DNA from: a virus
Direction: 5' to 3' (one strand)
Length of the DNA: 43,180 nt
IMG/VR virus record: IMGVR_UViG_3300021964_008416
Span: 1 to 43,180 of that record
Below, in pieces: positions 1 to 8,396 of this stretch; the first letter of the stretch is position 1, and every line of letters starts with the position of its first letter. The position numbers were made by a program, and so were the translations under genes. The notes beneath the pieces are model-generated. The model made no database searches and had not been told where the DNA came from. It saw only the letters and a program-made list of their open reading frames with translations.

Positions 1-545
1 GCCATGTCGTGCGATAACCAAGTCCACCAAAGTAGACCTGTTGTTCCCCACTGTGCTACACGCCAATAAGGGCGACTCCAGTGATCACCAATAGGTTTCT
101 TTTCATTAATTAATCGAGCAATGATGTGCCAAAGAGCATAAGCTGCCACAGCGGCTACAGCATAACCCATGATTGATTTCATCAGCATCTTTTCCAACAC
201 AAAGGTTGACGCAAAAGCTGAAAGAACAAGGAAGGATGTAGAGACTGGCACACCAATGCGAGTTAGCACAAGGAGTACGGCAGGAGCCGCTGCGTGATAC
301 CATTGAATCTCTTGAAAAGGAATCTTAGTTAAACGTCCGTATGAAATGTCTCCTCCGTTGACATACCATCCATACCATAGCGCCCAAAGCAAAACCGCCG
401 AAGCGGCGGCCCAGAGCTTAGTCCAACTAAAATGTTCGTGATTAGAAGCGATCCATGTGCCGAGAGTTTGCACAGAATCGTTTGCGATGACACTGTAAGC
501 AGCCATTAAAAAGCCTAGTACCATCCAGATAGTTAACATATCCAT
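1..545 (-). CDS. Integral membrane protein, C-terminus cut off by window edge
   Basis: Translation from the ATG at 545 is open for 181 codons to the window edge, so the C-terminus is missing. A purine-rich AAGAAG lies about eight bases before the ATG. The protein begins MDMLTIWMVLGF and has several hydrophobic stretches separated by short loops, so it is a multi-pass membrane protein. Residues about 20-30 read ANDSVQTLGTW, a string that reminds me of PiT-type phosphate permeases and related marine membrane proteins. That assignment is only a guess. Its codons are richer in G and C than those of the replication genes, like the gene at 12612-13295. It stands alone behind a palindromic promoter region. 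Presence of the protein is well supported; its function is not. Confidence 0.6.
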   Translation of the reverse strand, partial: MDMLTIWMVLGFLMAAYSVIANDSVQTLGTWIASNHEHFSWTKLWAAASAVLLWALWYGWYVNGGDISYGRLTKIPFQEIQWYHAAAPAVLLVLTRIGVPVSTSFLVLSAFASTFVLEKMLMKSIMGYAVAAVAAYALWHIIARLINEKKPIGDHWSRPYWRVAQWGTTGLLWWTWLSHDM

Positions 546-590
546 TAAAGTATCTTCTTTCTATATAAATTTTAATTAGTATACCAAGCG

Positions 591-608
591 GTATAATACG
601 TATTATAC
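591..608. promoter_or_regulatory. Perfect 18-bp palindrome in the promoter region of the membrane-protein gene
   Basis: The sequence GTATAATACGTATTATAC equals its own reverse complement. It lies 46 bases upstream of the ATG at 545 and contains a TATAAT on the minus strand. Seventeen bases upstream of that is ATGAAA, a four-of-six match to a -35 box. A second small inverted pair (TATACC AAGC GGTATA) overlaps its left side. A palindrome covering a -10 box is what a dimeric repressor site looks like, but no regulator is identified. Confidence 0.4.
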
Positions 609-730
609 TACAATTATGTTACAGTTTCATTACAAAACATCCTCGTCAAGAGCAAGGGTAAAAATTTAGTTTTACCAAGTTGACGAAACGCAAATAGTAT
701 GCTATTATTACTTTGTAATTTAGTGAAAAC

Positions 731-838
731 CTTCACACCGTAGGTGAAGAGCTGTTGAACATGGCGAACACGCTGTGAGTTAACGTTGTCTCGGAGAGAC
801 ACAGCTGGATGCGCGTAGCGCATTAACGTCTGCGACGT
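731..838. other. GC-rich array of short hairpins; uncertain 92-codon minus-strand ORF across it
   Basis: Between the genes ending at 850 and starting at 545 there are about 300 bases. The central part is clearly GC-richer than its surroundings and holds at least four small stem-loops: 731-749 (CTTCAC/GTGAAG), 787-801 (TGTCTC GGA GAGACA), 809-823 (ATGCGC GTA GCGCAT) and 826-838 (ACGTC TGC GACGT). The last three have three-base loops. A minus-strand ORF of 92 codons (614-892) also spans the region, overlapping the end of the preceding gene by 43 bases. I cannot match it to a family and see no good ribosome-binding site. The segment may be a structured RNA at the end of the replication operon, or a small protein gene. 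Confidence 0.35.
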
Positions 839-849
839 CACAGTTGCGT

Positions 850-1557
850 CTAGCGAAAACTCTTTTTCTGCCACTTTTTTCTCCGATACCAATCTTTTCT
901 ATCTAATCGCATATCTTCCCTAGTTTCGTGTGCTCTTGTCAATACTCCACTTTTTAAATTTGTAGTGCTGGATTTCCATTCTTGTCTCTTGAATGGGATA
1001 ACTTGAATCATGGGAGTTCCCTTTTTTAAGTCTATTTGACTACCAATCTCTAGTCCTGGAAATATGCAAGGAAGGTTCACAGTATTAAAATATTGATCTG
1101 TATCAACAACTCCTGATAAGGGTACAAAAGGAATATCGTGTCTGTTAAGAGGCGGGGTAAATATACAAGAAGTGTTAGGAGATGTTTCTATAATCCAAGG
1201 GTTGTAAAATTTTATTACTTTAAAATCAGCAAACGGTGACCCAGGATATTGAGAAGCATCATGATTTTCTATTAAAGTATACTTAGAAAGTCTTTGCTTT
1301 TCTTCTTCATCTTTCCACAACAACCTATTACCTGTTTTTGTGACTGCAATAGTTATATCAAACGGTAGAGGGATAATATACCCTGCAGTCATCGCGTCCA
1401 AAAATGGTACACATTTCTTAACAGTTTGATAATCTTCTACTTCTGTTTGTGGAGATAAGTGCTTCATCCAGTCAGGAATAGCCTTTGAAGCAGGAAAAGG
1501 GTTTGGAATATCCAAACCCTCCCACTCTCTAACTAAATGAAATTTTATATTACTCAT
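850..1557 (-). CDS. Conserved protein resembling the DUF6065 group
   Basis: A 235-residue soluble protein. The middle contains short conserved-looking stretches (NPWIIETSPNTSCIFTPPLN at about 118-137 and GVVDTDQYFNTVNLPC after it) that resemble the uncharacterised DUF6065 group found in bacteria and marine phages; this comes from memory of the pattern. The C-terminus is strongly basic (DRKDWYRRKKWQKKSFR). Its ATG overlaps the stop of the glycosyltransferase-like gene upstream by four bases (ATGA), so the two are translationally coupled. It is the last clear gene of the minus-strand replication operon. No catalytic motif is recognisable. Confidence 0.6.
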   Translation of the reverse strand: MSNIKFHLVREWEGLDIPNPFPASKAIPDWMKHLSPQTEVEDYQTVKKCVPFLDAMTAGYIIPLPFDITIAVTKTGNRLLWKDEEEKQRLSKYTLIENHDASQYPGSPFADFKVIKFYNPWIIETSPNTSCIFTPPLNRHDIPFVPLSGVVDTDQYFNTVNLPCIFPGLEIGSQIDLKKGTPMIQVIPFKRQEWKSSTTNLKSGVLTRAHETREDMRLDRKDWYRRKKWQKKSFR

Positions 1558-2363
1558 TTTCCATCATTTACGCTAATAATTTTTGAAACATCACCTTCAA
1601 AAGTATATGAGCCGACGTGGTTTAATTTAGTCCTAGGATCAAGCCAAATCTCTCCGCCCATCTTTTGCCATAGACGACAGAATCTATAGTCTTCTGATAG
1701 GTAGCGTCGATCTTCTTCATCAATATGTGTATCAAAAAATGCATAACAGTATTTTGCCATCTTAGGGTCAATATTACTATCATTTTTATAGTGTAGTTCT
1801 GGGTGTGCAATCATCATTTTTTCAATAACTGACCTTTTAATACAGAAGAAACCTGTGCTGGCATCTAGCACTTCAACTAATCCGTTTTCATAACGAATTC
1901 TTTTATTAATTGGGTCAACAAACTTAAAGTTTAATGCATACTGAATCGGTAGAGCTTTTTTAGGATAAGCGCCTACTACTACGTCCTTATCTGCAGAGAT
2001 TGCTCTCATAATAGATTCGGCGTCAAATTCGATATCAGCATCAATAAAAAATAGATGGGTTGCATCACTATCAAGAAACATTGCTGTGCAAATATTTCTT
2101 GCGCGAGTTACAAGACTTTCATTTCTTAGAGTAGTAACTCTGTAGTTCATAGGAAGTCTGTTAAGTTCCTGAATTGTCTTAAACATACTTAGAAAATACT
2201 GATCTGTAATCAGACCTCCATAACAAGGAGTAGCAAAGAAAACATTTTGTTTCTTTAGAAACTCCTTATCAATTGGGGCAGATTCCATGCTTCTGTTTTC
2301 TAAGACTTCCTCTTCGGAAACTGTGGAATTCTCATCCACATTAATCTCAGAAAGTTTTACCAT
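1554..2363 (-). CDS. GT-A-fold glycosyltransferase-like protein
   Basis: A 269-residue protein with features of GT-A glycosyltransferases. An N-terminal FFATPCYGG strand is followed by a region reading LVTRARNICTAMFLDSDATH and then LFFIDADIEF, where DAD would be the metal/nucleotide-sugar DxD motif. TGFFCIKRSV and a late acidic SEDYRFC segment fit the acceptor side. Similar proteins are common in T4-like marine phages, where the sugar acceptor is unknown. It sits between the ssDNA-binding protein and the DUF6065-like protein, so it is expressed with replication genes rather than with the main glycosyltransferase block at 17-23 kb. This raises the possibility that it modifies DNA or a replication product, but that is inference. 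Confidence 0.7.
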   Translation of the reverse strand: MVKLSEINVDENSTVSEEEVLENRSMESAPIDKEFLKKQNVFFATPCYGGLITDQYFLSMFKTIQELNRLPMNYRVTTLRNESLVTRARNICTAMFLDSDATHLFFIDADIEFDAESIMRAISADKDVVVGAYPKKALPIQYALNFKFVDPINKRIRYENGLVEVLDASTGFFCIKRSVIEKMMIAHPELHYKNDSNIDPKMAKYCYAFFDTHIDEEDRRYLSEDYRFCRLWQKMGGEIWLDPRTKLNHVGSYTFEGDVSKIISVNDGK

Positions 2364-3016
2364 TAATCAAGGTCCTCTGCTGTTTCAGCAATCATCTCAT
2401 CCCCAGCGTCTCCAGCAAAATATGCTGTGTTCTGTAGAAGCCATTGCTTTTGTTCATCATAAGATTGACGCTTGTAGATCCGATTTAGATCAAATAACTC
2501 CATCTCTTGTTCAGCTGCAATTAGCGCAACACTGTTACGAGCAGGAATACAGGTATACTTTACGTTTTGTGGAAGAGGACCTGTCTTCTCTTTCTTAATT
2601 GTAATATCATACCCTGTTTCTGAGTCAGCAGGGTTTCCATACTCTGGATTTGATGCGTAATCAACAATCTGACGATAAATGGTTGAACGCAGATCGAATA
2701 GCTTAATTGAGTTGTCTCCTCGATCTAAAACATTACAGACATAAGCAAATTGTGGCTTATCTGCAAAAATAGCCTCATCCAACTCCTTAAAAGGGTCTGG
2801 CTGAGAATCGTCAAAGGTTTCTGTATTTCGGTTGAAACGAAGACACTCAACTGGCATCTTCTTACCTTCATTTGTTACTACCCAATAAACATATCGTGGT
2901 AGTACATCTCCAACAAGTCTAACCTTCGTATCACCAATATTTAGTGATAGACGTTGTACTTCTCGGCGTTGTGTATTGGAGCCTGTTGCTCCTTTTGCTT
3001 TATCCCATGATACCAT
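2363..3016 (-). CDS. Single-stranded DNA-binding protein, gp32-like
   Basis: A 217-residue protein beginning MVSWDKAKGATGS, ending in a strongly acidic tail (GDAGDEMIAETAEDLD). An acidic C-terminus that recruits partners is the hallmark of phage and bacterial ssDNA-binding proteins. The central part is beta-rich with aromatic residues (RYVYWVVTNEG, PQFAYVCNVLDRG), as expected of an OB fold. No zinc-binding His/Cys set like that of T4 gp32 is visible. The neighbours are a helicase, polymerase, primase and replicative helicase. The identification rests on the tail, size and context. Confidence 0.6.
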   Translation of the reverse strand: MVSWDKAKGATGSNTQRREVQRLSLNIGDTKVRLVGDVLPRYVYWVVTNEGKKMPVECLRFNRNTETFDDSQPDPFKELDEAIFADKPQFAYVCNVLDRGDNSIKLFDLRSTIYRQIVDYASNPEYGNPADSETGYDITIKKEKTGPLPQNVKYTCIPARNSVALIAAEQEMELFDLNRIYKRQSYDEQKQWLLQNTAYFAGDAGDEMIAETAEDLD

Positions 3017-3497
3017 ACTTTTTTTCTCCTCTGTTTCGTATTAATTCTGGAACGAAAACTATGTTTTCTTCGATGGTTTTTATAAATGGATTATTTGCAG
3101 ACCAATCTAACTGCTCATCATTTAAATAATTTAAAGGAATTCTAGCGGACTTATCATTAATTGGTCGCATAGATAGTAAGTATAAGTATTCTAACTTTTT
3201 TCTAACAGGACAAATCGCTGTAAGAAAATTTCCGTTAGTAAAATAACTTTGAGGTTCTTTACACTTATAGTTTACAATAAGTTCCTTATAATTTTTAGAA
3301 ACTAAGACATAATCATTTTTTAATATGACTCTTGGAATTACATCTATATGTAACTTTGTCATTAGTTTATTTGCATTTTTACTCAATAATGTATTATACC
3401 CTTTATATAGAGCATAGGTCAAGATTAATATGCCTGCGGGTTCTTCTTTAGCGTCTTTTTTTAACTCGTACCAATTAAAATATGTTTTACGTTTCAT
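3000..3497 (-). CDS. Hypothetical protein in replication operon
   Basis: I choose the ATG at 3497 (MKRKTYFNWYELKKD, 165 residues), which lies just inside the end of the helicase gene. A longer frame to 3548 would overlap the helicase further. The 3' end overlaps the ssDNA-binding gene by 17 bases. The protein is lysine- and leucine-rich with no membrane segment and no motif I recognise. Its place between a UvsW-like helicase and an ssDNA-binding protein suggests a loader or accessory factor such as T4 gp59 or gp33, but no sequence similarity supports this. Confidence 0.55.
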   Translation of the reverse strand: MKRKTYFNWYELKKDAKEEPAGILILTYALYKGYNTLLSKNANKLMTKLHIDVIPRVILKNDYVLVSKNYKELIVNYKCKEPQSYFTNGNFLTAICPVRKKLEYLYLLSMRPINDKSARIPLNYLNDEQLDWSANNPFIKTIEENIVFVPELIRNRGEKKYGIMG

Positions 3498-4779
3498 ACT
3501 TCTGTCTCTGATACCAATCAAATCTACTCTTTTGTTGCTTACCCACAATAGGACCTTTAAGCCAAAAATCTACTACTAAAGGTCTTTGTTTTTCTGGATG
3601 TTCTCTAATAATTCTACCTATTCTTTGTTCTAACTTAATAGGATTATTACTAGGACAAGTTAGAAATAGAGTATCTAATCTGTGACAACTAATACCTTCA
3701 TCAAATAGCTTTGTACTTAAAACACAATCATATTTTATTCCTACATTTTCAAGTGCTTCTTTTCTTTCTTCTTCTTTTGTAGAGCCTATCATCAAAACAC
3801 TTCTAGGAATCATTTTATTTAATTCTTTTAGCATATCTAATCTATCTGCTAGAATAAGAGGACAACGTCCATTTGCAATTTTTGTAATCGCTGTTTCTGC
3901 CAAAAGCTTTAAATAATTCTTATTGTTAGATAACTTATTTATTTGCCTACTCCAGTCACGCTTTGGATCAAGAACCCTAAAATTAATGTCTGTTGATATA
4001 ATTTCTACTTTTGGTATTTCTAAAACTCTTGGGTCCACCGCAAAAGATTTAAAATCTGTAAAATAATCATCTAGATAAACGTGTTTTCCGTCTTTTCTTC
4101 TTGGAGTTGCTGTAATAGCAATTTTTGCTCTACAATTAACAGAGTTTACTGCTTGAGAAAACATATCTGCAGGACATAAGTGTGCTTCATCTACCACTAA
4201 TAGGCTAAACCTATCATGTAAATCTTCCATATTATTTAGTACACTTTTATAGATACCAACAGTAATATCTTCCACAGCATATAGCCCATCTCCAATTCTG
4301 CCTATATCTACATCAGGGATTTGAGATTCTAATTCGTCGATCCACTGTCTAAATAATAACTTAGTGTGAACTAGTATTAAAGTTTTTTTGTTAGAACGAG
4401 CGATCAAATTACATGCAACATATGTTTTACCCCACCCACAAGGAGCCTGGAATAGACCACTTCTCAATCTATCTCCAATAGAGAAAAAGTCATCAACCAT
4501 GGCCTCTTGCTCAGGTCTAAGCTTACCTTGAAAACTGAATTTAGTATCAGAGTCTTCAAAGTTTCTTAAATCTTCATATTCTGTTAGGGATAATTTTTTG
4601 TAAGAGTTACTAGGGACAGCATAAATGTCTTTTTCTTCATCATATTCATAAGTAAATAGTATCTCATCACCTATATTATACGTATATGCTTGTAAAAAAG
4701 AATCAACATCTTCTATATCATCTGCGTTCATGTATATTTTATCTGTTATTGTGGCGTGTTTTATTACTATTTTATTCAT
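3487..4779 (-). CDS. SF2 DNA/RNA helicase, UvsW-like
   Basis: A 430-residue superfamily 2 helicase. An N-terminal domain of about 85 residues precedes a Q-region (LRPEQEAMVDDF), Walker A (QAPCGWGKT, residues 111-119), motif II DEAH (197-200), motif III TATP (223-226) and motif VI (EQRIGRIIREH). The order and spacing match phage UvsW and XPB/RAD25-type helicases. In T4, UvsW unwinds R-loops and branched DNA and moves replication from origins to recombination forks. The stop overlaps the start region of the next gene, and its own ATG overlaps the stop of the gene at 4776 by four bases. All core motifs are intact. Confidence 0.88.
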   Translation of the reverse strand: MNKIVIKHATITDKIYMNADDIEDVDSFLQAYTYNIGDEILFTYEYDEEKDIYAVPSNSYKKLSLTEYEDLRNFEDSDTKFSFQGKLRPEQEAMVDDFFSIGDRLRSGLFQAPCGWGKTYVACNLIARSNKKTLILVHTKLLFRQWIDELESQIPDVDIGRIGDGLYAVEDITVGIYKSVLNNMEDLHDRFSLLVVDEAHLCPADMFSQAVNSVNCRAKIAITATPRRKDGKHVYLDDYFTDFKSFAVDPRVLEIPKVEIISTDINFRVLDPKRDWSRQINKLSNNKNYLKLLAETAITKIANGRCPLILADRLDMLKELNKMIPRSVLMIGSTKEEERKEALENVGIKYDCVLSTKLFDEGISCHRLDTLFLTCPSNNPIKLEQRIGRIIREHPEKQRPLVVDFWLKGPIVGKQQKSRFDWYQRQKYET

Positions 4780-5279
4780 AAATATGCGGCAATCCTATTG
4801 TGTTTTGAAAAAGAAAATTCTAAGGGATACCATTGATTGTCCACGTATACCAATGTTAGATAATATACATCATTAATGTTAATCTTAGAAGTATTTAATT
4901 TAAAAGGATAACTAATGTTTTCTACCCAAACTAAATTTTCTTTTATTTTTTTAATTTTTTTACAAGTTAACTTAAATTTTTCTTTTGTTGTAAAGTCAAA
5001 TATCTTTGCTTTACTATCCAATCCCCACTTTGTTTTAGAATTTAATATTTCTGATAAATTACGACAAGTATAGTTGAAATTAACTTTAGTATATTTTAGA
5101 TTTAACATCTGTACTTGTCTATTGAAATAGTCTCCTTGTAAAGTTCTATCGTCTAATACTCTCCACTGAGTGTCATTAGACGATAATTGTATTTCTACAG
5201 TATTTAGAGTAAATCTAATATCGTGAGGCTTATCTCTAAGGGCATAAAAAGGATATTCTATGCCCTTAAACTTACTCAT
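4776..5279 (-). CDS. Hypothetical protein between polymerase and helicase
   Basis: A 167-residue protein rich in lysine, asparagine and aromatic residues, with no signal peptide, membrane segment or familiar motif. A lysine-dense patch in the middle (KFKLTCKKIKKIKENLVW) could bind nucleic acid. It is coupled at both ends: its ATG shares its first base with the polymerase stop codon, and its stop overlaps the helicase start by four bases. This suggests balanced expression with the replication enzymes. I do not recognise the family. Confidence 0.6.
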   Translation of the reverse strand: MSKFKGIEYPFYALRDKPHDIRFTLNTVEIQLSSNDTQWRVLDDRTLQGDYFNRQVQMLNLKYTKVNFNYTCRNLSEILNSKTKWGLDSKAKIFDFTTKEKFKLTCKKIKKIKENLVWVENISYPFKLNTSKININDVYYLTLVYVDNQWYPLEFSFSKHNRIAAYL

Positions 5280-7534
5280 TAGTAGTTTTCTAGCTCACCC
5301 CAACTAGGACCTAGTTCAAAATCCATACCGATTGGGCAGTCAGGAATAGAGCATCCCCTATCTTTTTGAATGAAGATTTTTGTTTTAGCAATATAGTCAT
5401 CAACAAGTTCTGTTTTAACTTCTGCAACAATTGAGTCGTGAACAACTGTAAACGGAATAATATCATTTCCTATATTTTCTTCGTCAATCCAATTAATCAA
5501 ATCAATTAGGCCAAACAAGTTAATGTCTGAAGCTACGCTCTGAACCAAGAAGTTAACCCCTGATCTGATTGCGTGTTTAGCAACCCCTGGATTAGGGGAA
5601 CGAGACTCTGGAAGTCTACGTTTTCTACCAAAGAAACTATAAATGTACGCATTATTTTCAATGAAAGTGTTGCTACTATCAATGAAGTTTTTAAGCTGAC
5701 GAGCTTCTTTGAAGTATTTGTTAATGAACATTCTAGCTTCAGCAGTCTCAACTTCTGCAGTTTCCGCAATTTTTGCTGGTCCTGCTTGGTACATGATACC
5801 GAAAGTAATTGCTTTAGCGTGCTGTCTTTTATCTGGGAACAAAGTTTTAACTTCATTAATCTCACATGGCAAGTTAAATATTTGTTTTGCTATATAAGAA
5901 TGGAAGTCGAGTTTATCAATAAAAGCTCGTTGTAAAAACTGGTCATTACTTAGTGCAGCTGCATAATAAACTTCTGCAGTTCCTAAGTCGCCTTGGACAA
6001 TAGTAAAACCGTCTCTAGCTCTAAACATCTTCTTAATATCTTTATTATCACGAGGAATATTCTGATAATTGAGAACTCCAGAACTTGATAGACGACCACT
6101 TGTAGTTCCTTGAATATTAAAACCACTTCTTAGTCTGTGATCTTTGTTAATTCCCTTGATGATATTTGCAATGTAAGTGCCACGGAGCTTATTCTTTTCT
6201 CTTAAATCTAAAACAGCTTCTGCAAGTGGGTGCTCTAGTTCTGATAGAACTTCTTTGTCTACAGACCAAGCACCTGTCGCTGTCTTTTTAGTTGGTTTTA
6301 GCTTCAAGATTGTGAAGAACAAATCTCTAAGTTGAGCAGTACTATTAGGATTAAAAGTTTTTTCATAGATTCTTTCAAATCTTTGAACTGCTTCATGCAT
6401 GAAAATCTCATTCTGACACTCTTCAATATCAATTTCATAATTACTATCTAGTTCTGCCAAAGCTTTAACATCAATAGGTCCACCATTGTTTTCAAGCTTC
6501 ATCAAAGCGCGCGTAGCAGGAATTAATATCTCACTATACAGCTTTTTGAACCTTTGGTTTCCCAAAACTAGTGGCGAAAACTTTTCGTAAAGTTGAAAAG
6601 TAGCGTCAGCATCTTTACAAGCATAAGGGGCGAGAATATCGGTTGGAAGCATACCATAATTGAAATCTTCTAACTTAATTTTATTCTTACGAGCAAAAGT
6701 TTTCTTGTACTCATCTAGTTCTCTTTCGTAGTCTCCTAGATCAGTAAATCTTAGTGCTAAAGGTTTTAACCCATGTGTCCCAACTGCTTCTTCCAAGCAA
6801 TAGTGCATTAGCATAGTATCATCAAAATTTGGAAATTCAAATCCAAATTCATACTTTAAGAACGCAATATCAAACTTTGCATTGTGAAAAATACAGTGTT
6901 TTTCTCTGAAGAGTTTGTGCAAAACAGTATCGTCCTCATCTTTTGCCATTACTTCATCAAGTACTTCGCTTAAAACATAAATACCCTCATGAGGTTGTGT
7001 ACTAAGTGCAATACCTAAAACATTTCCTGTTCTAGGGGATAGGCTAGATGTTTCAATATCAACTACAATCTTATCTGTTGCCTGCATCTTTTCTACATAG
7101 TCATTGAAACTTTTAACATTGTCAATGATTTCATAGTGTTTTTCAACAGTTACAGCAAAGTCTTCTCCAGAAACAATTTCTGGAATTTTATTGAATGCTT
7201 TAATAATCTCATCTTCGTACTGTGGCTTGAATACAATAAGATTAGGGTGCATAATTGGTAAATATTTTTTCTCAATATGCACTCCGTTATACTTTGTAAT
7301 ACCAGTTATTCCTGCAACATACTTTAAGGGCTCTGCCCCTACAGGACAAACAAGCTTATAGCTATCTAACACCGACATGTCCATGTCGATATCTTTCTTT
7401 AAAATCTTTTCTTTAGCGTCTGAGCATAAGAAATGTACATCATAATCCTCAATAGAATCAGGTAAATATTTGTTAATTACTGCTTCAGGATCTTTTTCTG
7501 CCGTTGATGCAAAGACAAAACAAGTATCAGTCAT
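5279..7534 (-). CDS. DNA polymerase I (family A) with 3'-5' exonuclease
   Basis: The 751-residue replicative polymerase. The 3'-5' exonuclease has Exo I (VDIETSSLSP, DIET at 159-162), Exo II (FHNAKFDIAFL) and Exo III (YACKDADATF). The polymerase domain has TTSGRLSSSGVLNYQNIPR, motif A (GDLGTAEVYYAA), motif B (RQHAKAITFGIMYQ) and motif C (FTVVHDSIVAEV). Motif B carries Phe at the position of E. coli F762. Motif A is unusual where most enzymes have DYSQIELR, and motif C has His-Asp-Ser instead of His-Asp-Glu; both catalytic aspartates remain. The first 115 residues are not 5'-nuclease. They resemble the C-terminal half of SPO1-pol-type uracil-DNA glycosylases (VCPVGAEPLKYVAG, ITKYNG, PIMHP). 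The 5' end overlaps the primase gene. Confidence 0.93.
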   Translation of the reverse strand: MTDTCFVFASTAEKDPEAVINKYLPDSIEDYDVHFLCSDAKEKILKKDIDMDMSVLDSYKLVCPVGAEPLKYVAGITGITKYNGVHIEKKYLPIMHPNLIVFKPQYEDEIIKAFNKIPEIVSGEDFAVTVEKHYEIIDNVKSFNDYVEKMQATDKIVVDIETSSLSPRTGNVLGIALSTQPHEGIYVLSEVLDEVMAKDEDDTVLHKLFREKHCIFHNAKFDIAFLKYEFGFEFPNFDDTMLMHYCLEEAVGTHGLKPLALRFTDLGDYERELDEYKKTFARKNKIKLEDFNYGMLPTDILAPYACKDADATFQLYEKFSPLVLGNQRFKKLYSEILIPATRALMKLENNGGPIDVKALAELDSNYEIDIEECQNEIFMHEAVQRFERIYEKTFNPNSTAQLRDLFFTILKLKPTKKTATGAWSVDKEVLSELEHPLAEAVLDLREKNKLRGTYIANIIKGINKDHRLRSGFNIQGTTSGRLSSSGVLNYQNIPRDNKDIKKMFRARDGFTIVQGDLGTAEVYYAAALSNDQFLQRAFIDKLDFHSYIAKQIFNLPCEINEVKTLFPDKRQHAKAITFGIMYQAGPAKIAETAEVETAEARMFINKYFKEARQLKNFIDSSNTFIENNAYIYSFFGRKRRLPESRSPNPGVAKHAIRSGVNFLVQSVASDINLFGLIDLINWIDEENIGNDIIPFTVVHDSIVAEVKTELVDDYIAKTKIFIQKDRGCSIPDCPIGMDFELGPSWGELENY

Positions 7535-8396
7535 TTATACCTCCTAGTAAATAGTTAATTTCTGTTTTTTGTAAATCTCCAGGGTCCCTTCCATAGGGTA
7601 AGCCCACGATTTTTGATTGAATATCCACTTTTTCTAAAAATCCTTTTATTCTTTTTGCTGCTCGTTTACCAGCATCATCTCCGTCCATTAAGATAGTTAC
7701 CTTAACTACTCCTAATTTTTCTAGAATATCAATCTTTTTATTACTAAAATTTGATGTTCCAAAAATACAGACAGTATTTGTATATCCCATTTCCCACATA
7801 TTTAACATATCAAACAAGCCTTCGACTAATATTAGATGTTTTTTATCACTAATAAAGTCAATAGGAAAAAGAATATCAGCACTCTGAGCATTTTGTGGTT
7901 GTCGATAGTATTTTGATTTTCCATTGTTAGAAAACTTATTTCTACCTTCTATAAATCTTAGTTTACCAAATTGATATACAGGTATGCAAAGATAATCTTC
8001 CATATTGTATTCAGAAGTATAGAAAGCTTTAAACTTCTTTAGAGTTTCTAAAGAAATTGTTCTATAAGACTCTTGTACTGGACGAGTATTTTTAGGTAGC
8101 ACAAAGCTACCATATTCTATCTTTTGGTTTAGTTTTTCTCTAAGTTTTCTAATCTTATAAGGTTGCTTACTGGTAATAGGTATTTTTGTGTGAATCCCTA
8201 CAGAAGCAAGAAACTTAGAAGAACCCCCAGAAAAGTTACAAGCCCAACAATGAAATATATTTTTATCTAGATTATATTGCATACTTGGGTTGCTATCATC
8301 ATGTAGTCCACTAGTACATTTCACAAGTATTTCAGAAGGATTATTTGATTTTTTATACTCAATTCCTTTTTTATCTAATATTTCAACTATATCCAC
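7527..8396 (-). CDS. DNA primase, DnaG type (CHC2 zinc finger and Toprim)
   Basis: A 289-residue primase. The N-terminal zinc ribbon uses C27, H32, C50 and C53 (FHCWACNFSGG), and the Toprim domain shows VEGLFD (E192, D196) and ILMDGDDAGKRAA (D238, D240). It makes RNA primers for lagging-strand synthesis. It is shorter than bacterial DnaG because the C-terminal helicase-binding domain is missing, as in phage primases such as T4 gp61. It overlaps the polymerase start by eight bases, and the replicative helicase is two genes upstream, so primase, helicase and polymerase are co-expressed. Confidence 0.9.
   Translation of the reverse strand: MDIVEILDKKGIEYKKSNNPSEILVKCTSGLHDDSNPSMQYNLDKNIFHCWACNFSGGSSKFLASVGIHTKIPITSKQPYKIRKLREKLNQKIEYGSFVLPKNTRPVQESYRTISLETLKKFKAFYTSEYNMEDYLCIPVYQFGKLRFIEGRNKFSNNGKSKYYRQPQNAQSADILFPIDFISDKKHLILVEGLFDMLNMWEMGYTNTVCIFGTSNFSNKKIDILEKLGVVKVTILMDGDDAGKRAAKRIKGFLEKVDIQSKIVGLPYGRDPGDLQKTEINYLLGGIND

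Noticed and set aside
106-303. 65-codon minus-strand ORF inside the 1-545 gene
   Set aside because: It is another frame of the membrane-protein gene, whose frame is open from 545 to the window edge and has a ribosome-binding site.
2287-2598. 103-codon plus-strand ORF
   Set aside because: Lies antisense over the ssDNA-binding and glycosyltransferase genes, with low-complexity serine content; a shadow frame.
5533-5935. Plus- and minus-strand ORFs inside the polymerase gene
   Set aside because: They overlap the conserved polymerase motifs B and neighbouring sequence in the wrong frames; no start signals.
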